The notes under the pieces: model-generated
Database searches by the model: none
The model's input: the letters and a program-made list of their open reading frames with translations, nothing else
What the model was told of the DNA's origin: nothing
Part shown: piece after piece, positions 1 through 6,252 of the stretch
Layout of the letters: each line of letters begins with the position of its first letter
How positions within the stretch are numbered: the stretch's first letter is position 1
Made by a program: the position numbers and the translations under genes
Assembly (NCBI GenBank): GCA_964470055.1
Contig: CAYXZZ010000025.1
Location: forward strand, 1 to 20,385
Reading direction: 5' to 3'
DNA length: 20,385 nt
From: JAEDES01 sp964470055
GTDB lineage: Bacteria > Bacillota_I > Bacilli_A > RF39 > UBA660

Positions 1-196
1 TTGCATAAATTGAATCAATAAATGAACCAAATAAACTTCCCATATGAACAAATCCTGTTGGAGATGGTCCAAATCTTGTTACCATTGCTCCTTCAGGTAA
101 ATTTCTTTCGGGATATAATTCTTCATAATAATCTCTTGTCTTTGTTATATTTGGAAATAATAATTCAGCTAGTTCTAATCTTTCGTTTTTTTCCAT
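1..196 (-). CDS. gltX: Glutamate--tRNA ligase, N-terminal fragment (cut by window edge)
   Basis: Charges tRNA-Glu with glutamate in the cytoplasm; in bacteria without GlnRS the same enzyme also mischarges tRNA-Gln. Only the first 65 codons are present, with the rest to the left of position 1. After a short leader ending NLPEGAMV comes TRFGPSPTGFVHMGS, the class I synthetase start: FxPSPTG followed by the HIGH motif, here HMGS. The roughly 40-residue extension before this motif is typical of the GltX form in clostridia, Erysipelotrichia and relatives. The ATG at 196 is preceded by AGAGGTG at good spacing. It has its own promoter and lies just downstream of tRNA-Gln. Identification is firm; which tRNAs it accepts cannot be read from this fragment. 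Confidence 0.93.
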   Translation of the reverse strand, partial: MEKNERLELAELLFPNITKTRDYYEELYPERNLPEGAMVTRFGPSPTGFVHMGSLFGSFIDSIYA

Positions 197-225
197 AATT
201 ACACCTCTTCTTAATTTCATATATA

Positions 226-254
226 ATAATATACTAAAATACGCTAAAAAGCAA
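226..254 (-). promoter_or_regulatory. SigA-type promoter of gltX
   Basis: On the minus strand, TTGCTT (254-249) and TATTAT (231-226) are separated by exactly 17 bp. The start codon of gltX lies 30 bp downstream. It sits between the tRNA-Gln terminator and gltX, so gltX is probably transcribed separately from the tRNAs. Confidence 0.6.
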
Positions 255-266
255 TTAAATTAGACT

Positions 267-287
267 AAAAAAGTCCTTGCTGGACTT
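267..287 (-). terminator. Intrinsic terminator of tRNA-Gln
   Basis: Minus-strand hairpin with a 6-bp perfect stem AAGTCC/GGACTT and a 5-nt loop AGCAA. The stem runs into six T residues. It begins about ten bases after the encoded CCA of tRNA-Gln. Confidence 0.85.
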
Positions 288-296
288 ATATTTTAG

Positions 297-371
297 TGGC
301 TGCCCTAGTTAGATTCGAACTAACGAGTGGTGCGGTCAGAGCGCACTGCCTTACCACTTGGCTATGGGGCA
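297..371 (-). tRNA. tRNA-Gln (anticodon CTG)
   Basis: A complete cloverleaf reads on the minus strand. The anticodon stem GTGCG/CGCAC encloses the loop CTCTGAC, so the anticodon is CTG (reads CAG). The D region TAGCCAAGTGGTAAGGC is typical of bacterial tRNA-Gln. The T arm is GTTAG/CTAAC around TTCGAAT. The discriminator is G300 and CCA is encoded at 299-297. The acceptor stem has one C-A mismatch (position 6-67). It has its own terminator downstream and follows the terminator of tRNA-Met. Confidence 0.93.
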
Positions 372-383
372 ATATTTATGAAA

Positions 384-417
384 TAAAAAAACTAGACACC
401 TGCTTTTGCATCTAGTT
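384..417 (-). terminator. Intrinsic terminator between tRNA-Met and tRNA-Gln
   Basis: On the minus strand ACTAGA (416-411) pairs with TCTAGT (396-391). An inner TGC-AAAA-GCA hairpin and a 4-nt bulge lie between, and a run of T residues follows the stem. It ends the tRNA-Met transcript before tRNA-Gln, though partial read-through could feed tRNA-Gln, for which I saw no separate promoter. Confidence 0.7.
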
Positions 418-427
418 GGTTACTATT

Positions 428-504
428 TGGTAGCGACGGAGGGATTTGAACCCCCGACCTATCGGGTATGAACCGAGCGCTCTAGCCAACTGAGCTACAT
501 CGCC
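428..504 (-). tRNA. tRNA-Met, elongator type (anticodon CAT)
   Basis: Minus-strand cloverleaf. Acceptor GGCGATG pairs with CGTCGCT, including two G-T wobbles. The D arm is GCTC/GAGC. The anticodon loop TTCATAC gives anticodon CAT and sits on a CGG/CCG stem core. The T arm GGGGG/CCCTC holds TTCAAAT. The discriminator is A and CCA is encoded at 430-428. The loop and body resemble the Bacillus elongator tRNA-Met rather than initiator tRNA (no GGG/CCC anticodon stem, and position 1-72 pairs) or tRNA-Ile2. Position 27-43 is a C-T mismatch. Confidence 0.92.
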
Positions 505-525
505 ATAAATCAAGTAAGCAATATA

Positions 526-554
526 ATAGTACCACATTGAATTTGTTTTTGCAA
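526..554 (-). promoter_or_regulatory. SigA-type promoter of tRNA-Met
   Basis: Minus strand TTGCAA (554-549), 17-bp spacer, TACTAT (531-526). The predicted start falls about 15 bases before the mature tRNA-Met 5' end. I saw no convincing terminator for the upstream operon in 505-596, so read-through into the tRNAs is possible. Confidence 0.65.
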
Positions 555-596
555 TACTAAAATTTAACTTTTTTCTTATAATGCTTACTTATACTA

Positions 597-905
597 TTAT
601 CCTACTAGATTGTCTATGTTCGCTGCTAGAGATTGTTCAGTTGCTTCAGTTGAATCAGCAGCAGACAAAATAGTATCTGAAAATTTTTCTACAGTTTTAG
701 TATATGCAGAAAGCTTTCCTTTTAAAGATAAAAATTTTGTTTCTAATGATTCACTGGCATTTCCAGCAAAAACATCATCAACATATACAGAATTCATGAT
801 TGTGATAAAATCATCAAATATACTATTCATTGTAGTAGCACAATTTTTGATTTCTTCAGCATCTGTACGGACTTCTTCATATGTAATTATTGTACTATTG
901 TCCAT
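597..905 (-). CDS. WXG100-like small helical protein (T7SS-type), 102 aa
   Basis: Length, all-helical composition and the absence of signal peptide or cysteine-rich motif fit the WXG100/ESAT-6 class exported by type VII systems. The central turn reads VFAGNASE at about residues 45-52, where the family usually has W-x-G; here it is F-x-G, a known kind of variant. Hydrophobic residues are spaced as in a helical hairpin on both sides. I chose ATG at 905 over the in-frame GTG at 914 because the GTG lies inside the Shine-Dalgarno AAAGGAG (920-914), which is well placed for the ATG. It starts 16 bases after the stop of the other WXG100-sized gene, suggesting co-expression and perhaps a heterodimer. 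Assignment rests on size, fold prediction and neighbours. Confidence 0.62.
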   Translation of the reverse strand: MDNSTIITYEEVRTDAEEIKNCATTMNSIFDDFITIMNSVYVDDVFAGNASESLETKFLSLKGKLSAYTKTVEKFSDTILSAADSTEATEQSLAANIDNLVG

Positions 906-921
906 CTTTTTCACTCCTTTA

Positions 922-1209
922 TTAAATTCCTGAGATAATATTATCTTGGTTAGTTAAAACTTTATTACTGGCATCTAAGCAGAATTTTCCATAATCGGAA
1001 ATTACTTTAGCCATTTTATTGAAATCATCTTTGTAAGTTTCGATTTCGTTAGCAATGGCTTTTGCTTCTGGTGATAAATAGTCAGTATTTACCATCTTAT
1101 GAACGTTTTCATAAATTGTATTGACGTTTTGTGCAAATAAATCAGCCTGACTAATTAGTTCAGTTCCTTTTGCTCTTAGTACATCTGGATTGGCTACAAA
1201 TCTACCCAT
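922..1209 (-). CDS. WXG100-like small helical protein (T7SS-type), 95 aa
   Basis: A 95-residue helical protein beginning MGRFVANPDVLRAKG, which resembles WXG100 N-termini (a conserved start followed by P-x-x-L-x-x-K/A). A central break at residues 42-47, DYLSPE, stands where the W-x-G turn would be, with Y replacing W and no glycine. A second helix EAKAIANEIETYKDDFNKM follows, and the C-terminus is helical as in ESAT-6-like proteins. It has a strong AAAGGAGG site and possible promoters directly upstream (1228-1251). It may be made at higher level than the large upstream genes, as expected of a structural or chaperone-like partner. No W-x-G means a sequence search might miss it; confidence is moderate. 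Confidence 0.6.
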   Translation of the reverse strand: MGRFVANPDVLRAKGTELISQADLFAQNVNTIYENVHKMVNTDYLSPEAKAIANEIETYKDDFNKMAKVISDYGKFCLDASNKVLTNQDNIISGI

Positions 1210-1227
1210 ATTTAATCCTCCTTTATT

Positions 1228-1251
1228 AGTATATCCATTTTCAGTATATCA
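1228..1251 (-). promoter_or_regulatory. Tandem -10-like elements before the WXG100-like pair
   Basis: On the minus strand TGATATACT (1251-1243) is an extended -10 element. A second TATACT (1233-1228) lies 15 bp further down. No good -35 box is visible. The arrangement suggests an internal promoter for the two small genes. Confidence 0.4.
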
Positions 1252-1286
1252 CTTTATTATTATTTTGAAATGATTTTTTAGAAATT

Positions 1287-1634
1287 TTACTTTTCTTTAC
1301 TCTTTTCTTCGACTATTAGTTTTGATAATTCATCTTGTTTTCTTCGTAGAGTGGCAATTTCTGTTTTAGAGGAAGTTAGTTCTTCTTCTAAAGATTTTGA
1401 TATTTTTTGATAGTATGCCGTACTTGATGAGTGCATCTCTTCAAACATAGTGTTTATTTCAGGGCCTTTCATCGATTCAGAAAGTAAGGTTAAACATCTA
1501 TTAATACTTTTATTAAGTTTAAGGGTACTTTCTTCCATGTCATTTAAAAATTTCAATCGATTGTTAGCGCTTATTAATTTGTTATTTACTTCTACGACTT
1601 GATTAGAAATTTTACTTTTCTGTTCTTTTTCCAT
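1287..1634 (-). CDS. Coiled-coil protein of the T7SS-like operon, 115 aa
   Basis: I do not recognise a named family. The protein is almost entirely charged and helical, with two coiled-coil-prone stretches at about residues 5-55 and 75-112. A hinge lies between them at KGPEINTMFEEMH (about 56-68). There is no signal peptide, membrane segment or catalytic motif, and a single cysteine. AGGTGAT precedes the ATG. It sits between the LxG-type 195-aa gene and the WXG100-like pair, a position in which T7SS effector loci often carry small helical partner proteins that bind the effector's helical domain. A partner or chaperone role is inferred from size and position only. Confidence 0.55.
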   Translation of the reverse strand: MEKEQKSKISNQVVEVNNKLISANNRLKFLNDMEESTLKLNKSINRCLTLLSESMKGPEINTMFEEMHSSSTAYYQKISKSLEEELTSSKTEIATLRRKQDELSKLIVEEKSKEK

Positions 1635-1662
1635 GTAATCACCTATTTTTATTCTTTATGTT

Positions 1663-1671
1663 ATTATAGCA
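1663..1671 (-). promoter_or_regulatory. Extended -10 promoter upstream of the coiled-coil gene
   Basis: Minus strand TGCTATAAT (1671-1663) is a perfect extended -10 sequence 29 bases before the start codon at 1634. The -35 region at 17 bp is only TTTTTA. It lies just after the stop of the 195-aa gene and could make the three small genes partly independent of the head promoter. Confidence 0.5.
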
Positions 1672-1697
1672 AAGTTTTCGTGATATAAAAAGTGTTT

Positions 1698-2285
1698 TTA
1701 AACAGTTACTTCAATACTAGTTTCTTCAATGCTGTTAATGGTTGCTGAATATGATGCGGTAAGAGATGTAACACTTTCAATTCCGGCATAGGCCATATCG
1801 TCAATGGCACCTAAAATTAATAATTTTTCTAGAAGTTTAGATAGTTCTTGACCGGCTGTGATATAAGGTGAAAGAACTGAATTGATATTATAGTTTACTT
1901 CGGTACCTGATGCGATTGCTTGATTATAACTGTAAGTGATTTGTTCCATAGTTGAATTGATATTATTTATTTCTGTTTTAATTTCAACTATTTGAGAATC
2001 ATCTAGTTCACTATATTCTCCCATAAAGGCGCTCATAGATGATAAGGCTGAGGAGATGGCTTGAGATAATTCTTTCGCAAGAGATTTTCTTTGTTCTAAA
2101 ATAGAAATGTATGATTCGATTTTTTTTCTTGCGGCATCATAGGCCTCCCCTCTTAGCGTGGAAGTAGATGTTGTTACAAAATTATTGATAGCATTTATTA
2201 CTTTATCAGTATCAGATACTTCGTTATCAAGTAAGGCTGCTGTTTGAGAAAGGGTTAACTCACTTTTATATACTTTTTTAGACAT
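1698..2285 (-). CDS. Helical protein with LxG-like turn, T7SS-type, 195 aa
   Basis: Predicted wholly alpha-helical. Residues 41-59 read TSTLRGEAYDAARKKIESY, which matches the L-x-G turn plus amphipathic helix of LXG/WXG-type T7SS proteins (compare L-K-G-K-A-Y in LXG domains). The N-terminal 40 residues form a preceding helix, residues 60-120 a long helix and 130-190 further helices. There is no toxin domain: at 195 aa it has roughly an LXG domain's length and nothing after it. It overlaps the upstream hydrolase gene by 8 bases, and its GGAGG ribosome site is encoded inside that gene's last codons. Translation is therefore probably coupled and the two products likely made in fixed ratio. A solo LXG-like targeting partner is the best reading. 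Confidence 0.6.
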   Translation of the reverse strand: MSKKVYKSELTLSQTAALLDNEVSDTDKVINAINNFVTTSTSTLRGEAYDAARKKIESYISILEQRKSLAKELSQAISSALSSMSAFMGEYSELDDSQIVEIKTEINNINSTMEQITYSYNQAIASGTEVNYNINSVLSPYITAGQELSKLLEKLLILGAIDDMAYAGIESVTSLTASYSATINSIEETSIEVTV

Positions 2286-4017
2286 TTATTGGTCCTCCTT
2301 TAATTATTTCTTCAAGATTACTATATTGTTCTTTAATATCGGTTAGTGTTAAAGTCTCGTATGATTCTTTTTTAAATAAGACTTTTATATAGCGATCGTT
2401 TTGAATTATTTGTTCAAAATCTTCATTGGCATTATATTTATTAGTTAATTCGCTGATGGCAAGTGTTGCTTCTTCTTCGGTTTCAAAGGAATAATAATGT
2501 TCAATTCCTGTTATTTTATCACCATCTTTATGAATTACGATTTTATATTCATCTTCATTATTGTAAACAATCTTTGTTTCATCAGAATATAATTCATCAT
2601 AGTTTAGGAACTCTTCTGATGGAGTATTTTCTTCAGTAGTAGTCGGTTGACTTTTCGAACTGTTCCTTTGAGAATTATTTGTATTTTGAGTTTTAGAGTT
2701 AGTAGTTGTGTTACTGGAGTTATTATTTGTTGTAGGGCTTTGAGGGGCGTAACTTGCGGTTATGTTTTGAGTATTTTCAATGACTGATGTTACTCCGGCT
2801 AAAGCGGCTCCAGTAAGAATAGATGTTGTAGTATCTGCAATTGCTGTTTCTGTTGGGTTGGAATTTAAAGACTGATTATCATCTATTTTCTCTAAGTTGG
2901 TTGTTAAATTTTCATCTAGGGCTTCAATTGATTGAGCAATTTTAGCAAACTCAGTTGTTAAAGCGGCAATTTTACTTAAAAGCTGGGATGTAGACGTAAA
3001 ATAAGTAGCAATTAGTTCTGGGATTTTCGATGGAACATTTGTAGTTGATGTATAATCACTTTTGGAAAAATCTCCATCTAAGAAGGTAGTATTTCTGATT
3101 GTACTTCTTATTTCGTTTAAGTAATTTTCTAATGTTTTATCATCTGATTCAACAGTTATATCGGCTAGATTTTTTAAACTGTTTAGAAGTGTTGGTGAAA
3201 TGTTGGATGCAGAAGTTATGCCTAGTAAATTAGCGGCCTCTTCGGCTGTTATTTCCGTAATTTGCTTGGTAGTTGGATCATAATATCTTAATGAGTAACC
3301 TTCTGGCAAGACTAATTCAGATTTTCCTAAAGCAAAGTCTATTATAATTCCATAAATATCTTTATCATAAAAGTCAATTGCTACTTGATCATGTATTCCC
3401 CAATACTGACTGTCTGGTGTATATTCTGGGATACTATTATCTACAACATATAAAATTGGTAAATCAGTACTAGCAAACAAATTGGCTTGGTATTGATGAT
3501 TTTTTTGTTGAGTGAAAGAAATTATTAAAGTATTATTATCTTTTAAGGCTTGCAGTTCGCTTGCTTGAAGGTTTGCTTGAGGATTAATGACTCCATCAAC
3601 AGCAATTAATACCTGTCTTTCGGCATCGGGATTTTCTTGTAAATAATGGGCTAACGTTCTGGTACCGTAGCCAAAACCAGCACTGAAACCACCATTTATA
3701 AATTGGGTTGTTTCTATATTTAGGTCTTCTTTTACAAGGTTAAAGGCATTTATCGCGTTAGTTTGGTATTTATGTGTCGCAACATTTTCTCCTCCGATAA
3801 CTAATTGTTTGTCATGAGGAATAATGATAATTGCGTCTTCAGCATATTGGGCCATATCTTCTTCCATTCCTTGCCAAATAGTGTCTGTTTCGTAATTGCT
3901 TCCCACTACGTAGGAATAATAAAAGATAGGCGTGTCATTAGAAACATTTTCTGGAATGTAAGCAGTAAATGTTTGACCATTTTCTAAGGCGTATTCTTTT
4001 ATTCTATTTTCATCCAT
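2278..4017 (-). CDS. Alpha/beta hydrolase with C-terminal LxG-like helical domain, TslA-like candidate T7SS effector (paralogue 2), 579 aa
   Basis: Residues 1-235 form an alpha/beta-hydrolase-type domain with the nucleophile elbow GFSAG (Ser112) and candidate Asp141 and His209. The oxyanion-hole strand, HGSGG in the sister gene, is here SYVVGS (35-40), so activity or specificity may differ. Residues 278-372 are a helical domain containing TFLDGDF, an LxG-like turn, and are highly similar to the sister protein. Residues 395-412 are Ala/Gly/Thr-rich and 415-465 form a Ser/Thr/Asn/Gln linker. Residues 470-579 are a conserved mixed domain I do not recognise. No signal peptide is present. A hydrolase first and LXG-like helices after it matches the reverse order described for the S. 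aureus T7SS lipase TslA. Exported lipid esterase activity is inferred. It starts 16 bases after its paralogue's stop. Confidence 0.65.
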   Translation of the reverse strand: MDENRIKEYALENGQTFTAYIPENVSNDTPIFYYSYVVGSNYETDTIWQGMEEDMAQYAEDAIIIIPHDKQLVIGGENVATHKYQTNAINAFNLVKEDLNIETTQFINGGFSAGFGYGTRTLAHYLQENPDAERQVLIAVDGVINPQANLQASELQALKDNNTLIISFTQQKNHQYQANLFASTDLPILYVVDNSIPEYTPDSQYWGIHDQVAIDFYDKDIYGIIIDFALGKSELVLPEGYSLRYYDPTTKQITEITAEEAANLLGITSASNISPTLLNSLKNLADITVESDDKTLENYLNEIRSTIRNTTFLDGDFSKSDYTSTTNVPSKIPELIATYFTSTSQLLSKIAALTTEFAKIAQSIEALDENLTTNLEKIDDNQSLNSNPTETAIADTTTSILTGAALAGVTSVIENTQNITASYAPQSPTTNNNSSNTTTNSKTQNTNNSQRNSSKSQPTTTEENTPSEEFLNYDELYSDETKIVYNNEDEYKIVIHKDGDKITGIEHYYSFETEEEATLAISELTNKYNANEDFEQIIQNDRYIKVLFKKESYETLTLTDIKEQYSNLEEIIKGGPINV

Positions 4018-4033
4018 GTTGTCATTCCCCTTT

Positions 4034-5743
4034 TTATAATTTAATTAATTCTTCGATGCCTATTGTTTTCTCGATTTCGATTTTAATAGTATCGATAGTA
4101 AAATCTTGATAACTTTCTTCTTTGAAAATTACTTTTATGTAACGATCACTTTGAACGATCTTACTGATAGTTTCATTACCTGTATATTTTTCACTAATTG
4201 TTTCTAGGGCTTTAACTGCCTCTTGTGAGTTTTGAAAATCATAATAGCATTCAACACCAATAATTTTGTCATTGTCTTTATGAACTATTATTTTATATTC
4301 ATCGTTGTAGTTGTAGACAATTTTTGTATCATCAGAATATAATTCTTCGTAATTAGGAAATTCATCAAGTGGATATATTTCTTCAACGGTTGAATTACTA
4401 TTTTGATTAGTTGATTGATTTATATTTGCAGTTGTATTTTGAGCTATTTGTTGACTGCTTTGTTGGGTATTTTGTTGGTTAGTAGATGTTGTATTAGATG
4501 TTGTGTTTGGTGTGATGGTTGAGACTACTCCGGCAATACTTCCACCTATTATTCCTGCGGCAGTAGATACAGTTGCTGAAAGAGACTGATTATCATCACT
4601 TGATGTGGTCGTTGATGTTTGATCTTGTATCTGGCTAACAGGTGTTTCTTCAATTAGAGAATCAGTTGTAATATCTTCAACTTCTTGAGTTAGATTGAAA
4701 TCAAGATTTTCGATTGATAAAGCAATCTTAGCAAATTGAGTTGTTTCATTGGCTATTTTGGTTAAAAGTGTTGAAGTTGCTTGAAAATATGTATTAACAA
4801 TCTCTGGAATTTGGGAGGGAACATTTGTAGTTGATACATAAGAATCTTCGGTGAAACTCCCTTGAAGAAAATTAGTATTTCTAATTGTTCCTCTTATTTC
4901 ATTTAAGTAATTTTCTAGTGTTTTATCATCTGACTCGATAGTGATATCGGCTAAATTAGAAAGTGATTTTAATCTAGTTGTAAAGGTATCTATATTATAG
5001 TAATTATATAGGGCTTCTTTAGTGGCAATGGCTGCATAATCAATATTTTCCCATTTACCAGTTTCTTGATTATATACTTGATAAGTGTAACCTTCTTCTG
5101 GTAAAGTACCTCCGGCCATATAGTCATAGATGGCATTATTAAAGAAAGAGTTGTTTACGCCAACATGATTTTGGTTATGACAAATAACTCTTATCACGTT
5201 TAATTCTGATTCTCCGTAAGCGTTTGTTGCAGCACAGTTTTTAGAAGTTGGTTCAAGGATAAAAAAGATTGTATTATTTTCTTTAAATAAGTCGATGGTT
5301 TCAGTGTCTGCCAAGGCTGTTTTATAGTTGTAGTAGGTTTTATTTGAATAATCGTCTATATAATAGACAATTTGTGGTTCAAGATCTGAATTTTGTTTAA
5401 GGTTTTCAGCAACTGTTGAATACCCTGCAGATCCTCCCATACTAAAACCGCTACTTGAAACATTGTTATTGGTAAGTCCGTATTGTTCTTGTAGATGGTT
5501 AACAATTTGAATGGTATTAGTACCCCAATCTGCTTCCCAAGCCATAGTTGGCATGACGATAATTGAATTGGCACCTTTTTCATTTAGGACGTTAGTGGCA
5601 CGAGTCCAGTCAACAGTTCCTCCTGAACCATGAGCATATGTAAATATTGGTGTATCTTCAGTAACGTTTTCTGGGACGTATAGTGCATATCTTATTCCAT
5701 TATATGTTTGTTCTATTACTTGTCCTCGTATATCTTCTTCCAT
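4034..5743 (-). CDS. Alpha/beta hydrolase with C-terminal LxG-like helical domain, TslA-like candidate T7SS effector (paralogue 1), 569 aa
   Basis: First gene of the operon. The N-terminal domain (about 1-215) has the hydrolase hallmarks: oxyanion-hole HGSGG at 38-42, nucleophile elbow GFSMGG at 99-104 (Ser101), candidate Asp130/Asp131, and His193 in HNQNHVGVN, followed by the C-terminal helix NAIYDYM. It resembles esterase/acyl-hydrolase enzymes rather than proteases. Residues 255-350 are the helical domain with NFLQGSF as LxG-like turn. Residues 393-408 are Gly/Ala-rich and hydrophobic, 410-455 a Gln/Asn/Thr/Ser linker, and 460-569 a conserved unknown domain shared with the next gene. There is no signal peptide. 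Fusion of a hydrolase to a WXG/LXG-like helical domain suggests a type VII effector acting on lipids or surface polymers. Substrate is unknown, and no secretion ATPase is in the window. Confidence 0.68.
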   Translation of the reverse strand: MEEDIRGQVIEQTYNGIRYALYVPENVTEDTPIFTYAHGSGGTVDWTRATNVLNEKGANSIIVMPTMAWEADWGTNTIQIVNHLQEQYGLTNNNVSSSGFSMGGSAGYSTVAENLKQNSDLEPQIVYYIDDYSNKTYYNYKTALADTETIDLFKENNTIFFILEPTSKNCAATNAYGESELNVIRVICHNQNHVGVNNSFFNNAIYDYMAGGTLPEEGYTYQVYNQETGKWENIDYAAIATKEALYNYYNIDTFTTRLKSLSNLADITIESDDKTLENYLNEIRGTIRNTNFLQGSFTEDSYVSTTNVPSQIPEIVNTYFQATSTLLTKIANETTQFAKIALSIENLDFNLTQEVEDITTDSLIEETPVSQIQDQTSTTTSSDDNQSLSATVSTAAGIIGGSIAGVVSTITPNTTSNTTSTNQQNTQQSSQQIAQNTTANINQSTNQNSNSTVEEIYPLDEFPNYEELYSDDTKIVYNYNDEYKIIVHKDNDKIIGVECYYDFQNSQEAVKALETISEKYTGNETISKIVQSDRYIKVIFKEESYQDFTIDTIKIEIEKTIGIEELIKL

Positions 5744-5773
5744 GTATAAGTACCTCCATTATTCTCTATTTTG

Positions 5774-5802
5774 ATTATATCACGTGATTTATTTTCTGTA
5801 AA
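5774..5802 (-). promoter_or_regulatory. Strong SigA promoter heading the hydrolase/WXG100-like operon
   Basis: Minus strand TTTACA (5802-5797), 17-bp spacer, TATAAT (5779-5774), with an extended -10 TGA before it. A perfect 10-bp palindrome ATCACGTGAT (5779-5788) lies in the spacer and touches the -10 box. It is a plausible operator or simply part of the extended -10. The start codon follows 30 bases later. Confidence 0.78.
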
Positions 5803-5828
5803 ACATTATATAAATTTTGGAGATAATC

Positions 5829-5858
5829 TTGTTTTTAAATATGTTGATATGGTACAAT
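5829..5858 (+). promoter_or_regulatory. SigA-type promoter of the divergent 110-aa gene
   Basis: TTGTTT (5829-5834), 18-bp spacer, extended -10 TGGTACAAT ending at 5858. The gene starts 30 bases downstream with a GGAGG site at 5878-5882. This promoter is back to back with that of the hydrolase operon. Confidence 0.55.
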
Positions 5859-5887
5859 ATTGAACACACACAGCAACGGAGGTTACT

Positions 5888-6220
5888 ATGAAAAGAATAT
5901 ATACTGGAGAAATTAGAAATTTATATGTTAAAAGTATTGAGGTTAATGGAAAAGCAATGGAAGTTGCGACAGATTCCATGGTAGTTAGAAAGGATGCGCC
6001 TTTTTATCCAAACTTTGTAGGAAAGTTAATAAGTTTTGAATTTGACACATATTTGCCTACTAAGGATGAAGCAGAAGCATATGTTAGAGAAACAGTTCAA
6101 AGAAATCCAAATATTTCACTTGATAGAGCCACTTGCCTTTATGCTTGTTATGGAGAGATGAGTTCACAAAGTGTATCTAATGAAGAATTTAAAACGTATA
6201 AGAAAACTTATAAAAAGTAA
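5888..6220 (+). CDS. Uncharacterised small protein, 110 aa
   Basis: I recognise no family. The protein has no signal peptide or membrane segment. The first half (residues 1-56) looks beta-rich (RIYTGEIRNLYVKSIEVNGK, then KLISFEFDTYL). Residues 58-72 form an acidic helix DEAEAYVRETVQRN, and the tail KTYKKTYKK is basic. Cysteines occur at about 83 and 87 (CLYAC). Promoter, GGAGGTTACT ribosome site and a downstream hairpin are all present, so it is expressed as a single-gene unit. It is the only plus-strand gene in the left half and is divergent from the hydrolase/WXG100-like operon, an arrangement often seen for regulators, but it has no recognisable DNA-binding motif. It ends against the convergent AAA+ gene. 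Confidence 0.7.
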   Translation: MKRIYTGEIRNLYVKSIEVNGKAMEVATDSMVVRKDAPFYPNFVGKLISFEFDTYLPTKDEAEAYVRETVQRNPNISLDRATCLYACYGEMSSQSVSNEEFKTYKKTYKK

Positions 6221-6252
6221 AAGAAATCAGTGAATAAACTCATGATTTCTTT
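6220..6252. terminator. Bidirectional terminator between the 110-aa and AAA+ genes
   Basis: The 10-bp perfect stem AAAGAAATCA (6220-6229) / TGATTTCTTT (6243-6252) has an inner TGA/TCA pairing and T-rich sequence on both exits. It touches the stop codons of both convergent genes. Confidence 0.8.

Noticed and set aside
505..596. Terminator for the WXG100-like operon
   Set aside because: Only weak ATAAT/ATTAT-type pairings occur here, and no GC-containing stem with T-run is present on the minus strand.
610..933. Plus-strand open frame of 107 codons opposite the WXG100-like gene
   Set aside because: It is antisense to a gene with a good ribosome site and has no Shine-Dalgarno or family resemblance of its own.
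1673..1690. TTATATCACG shared with the operon head promoter as a common regulator site
   Set aside because: Only a half-site matches, and GTGATATA is partly explained by extended -10 elements; chance in AT-rich DNA is likely.
2637..2780. Low-complexity Ser/Thr/Asn coding DNA as a possible tandem repeat or CRISPR-like array
   Set aside because: No regular repeat unit or spacer pattern; it encodes the flexible linker of the hydrolase fusion.
5356..5583. Minus-strand open frame of 75 codons inside the first hydrolase gene
   Set aside because: It is an out-of-frame shadow of the hydrolase coding region, which has clear catalytic motifs in the other frame.
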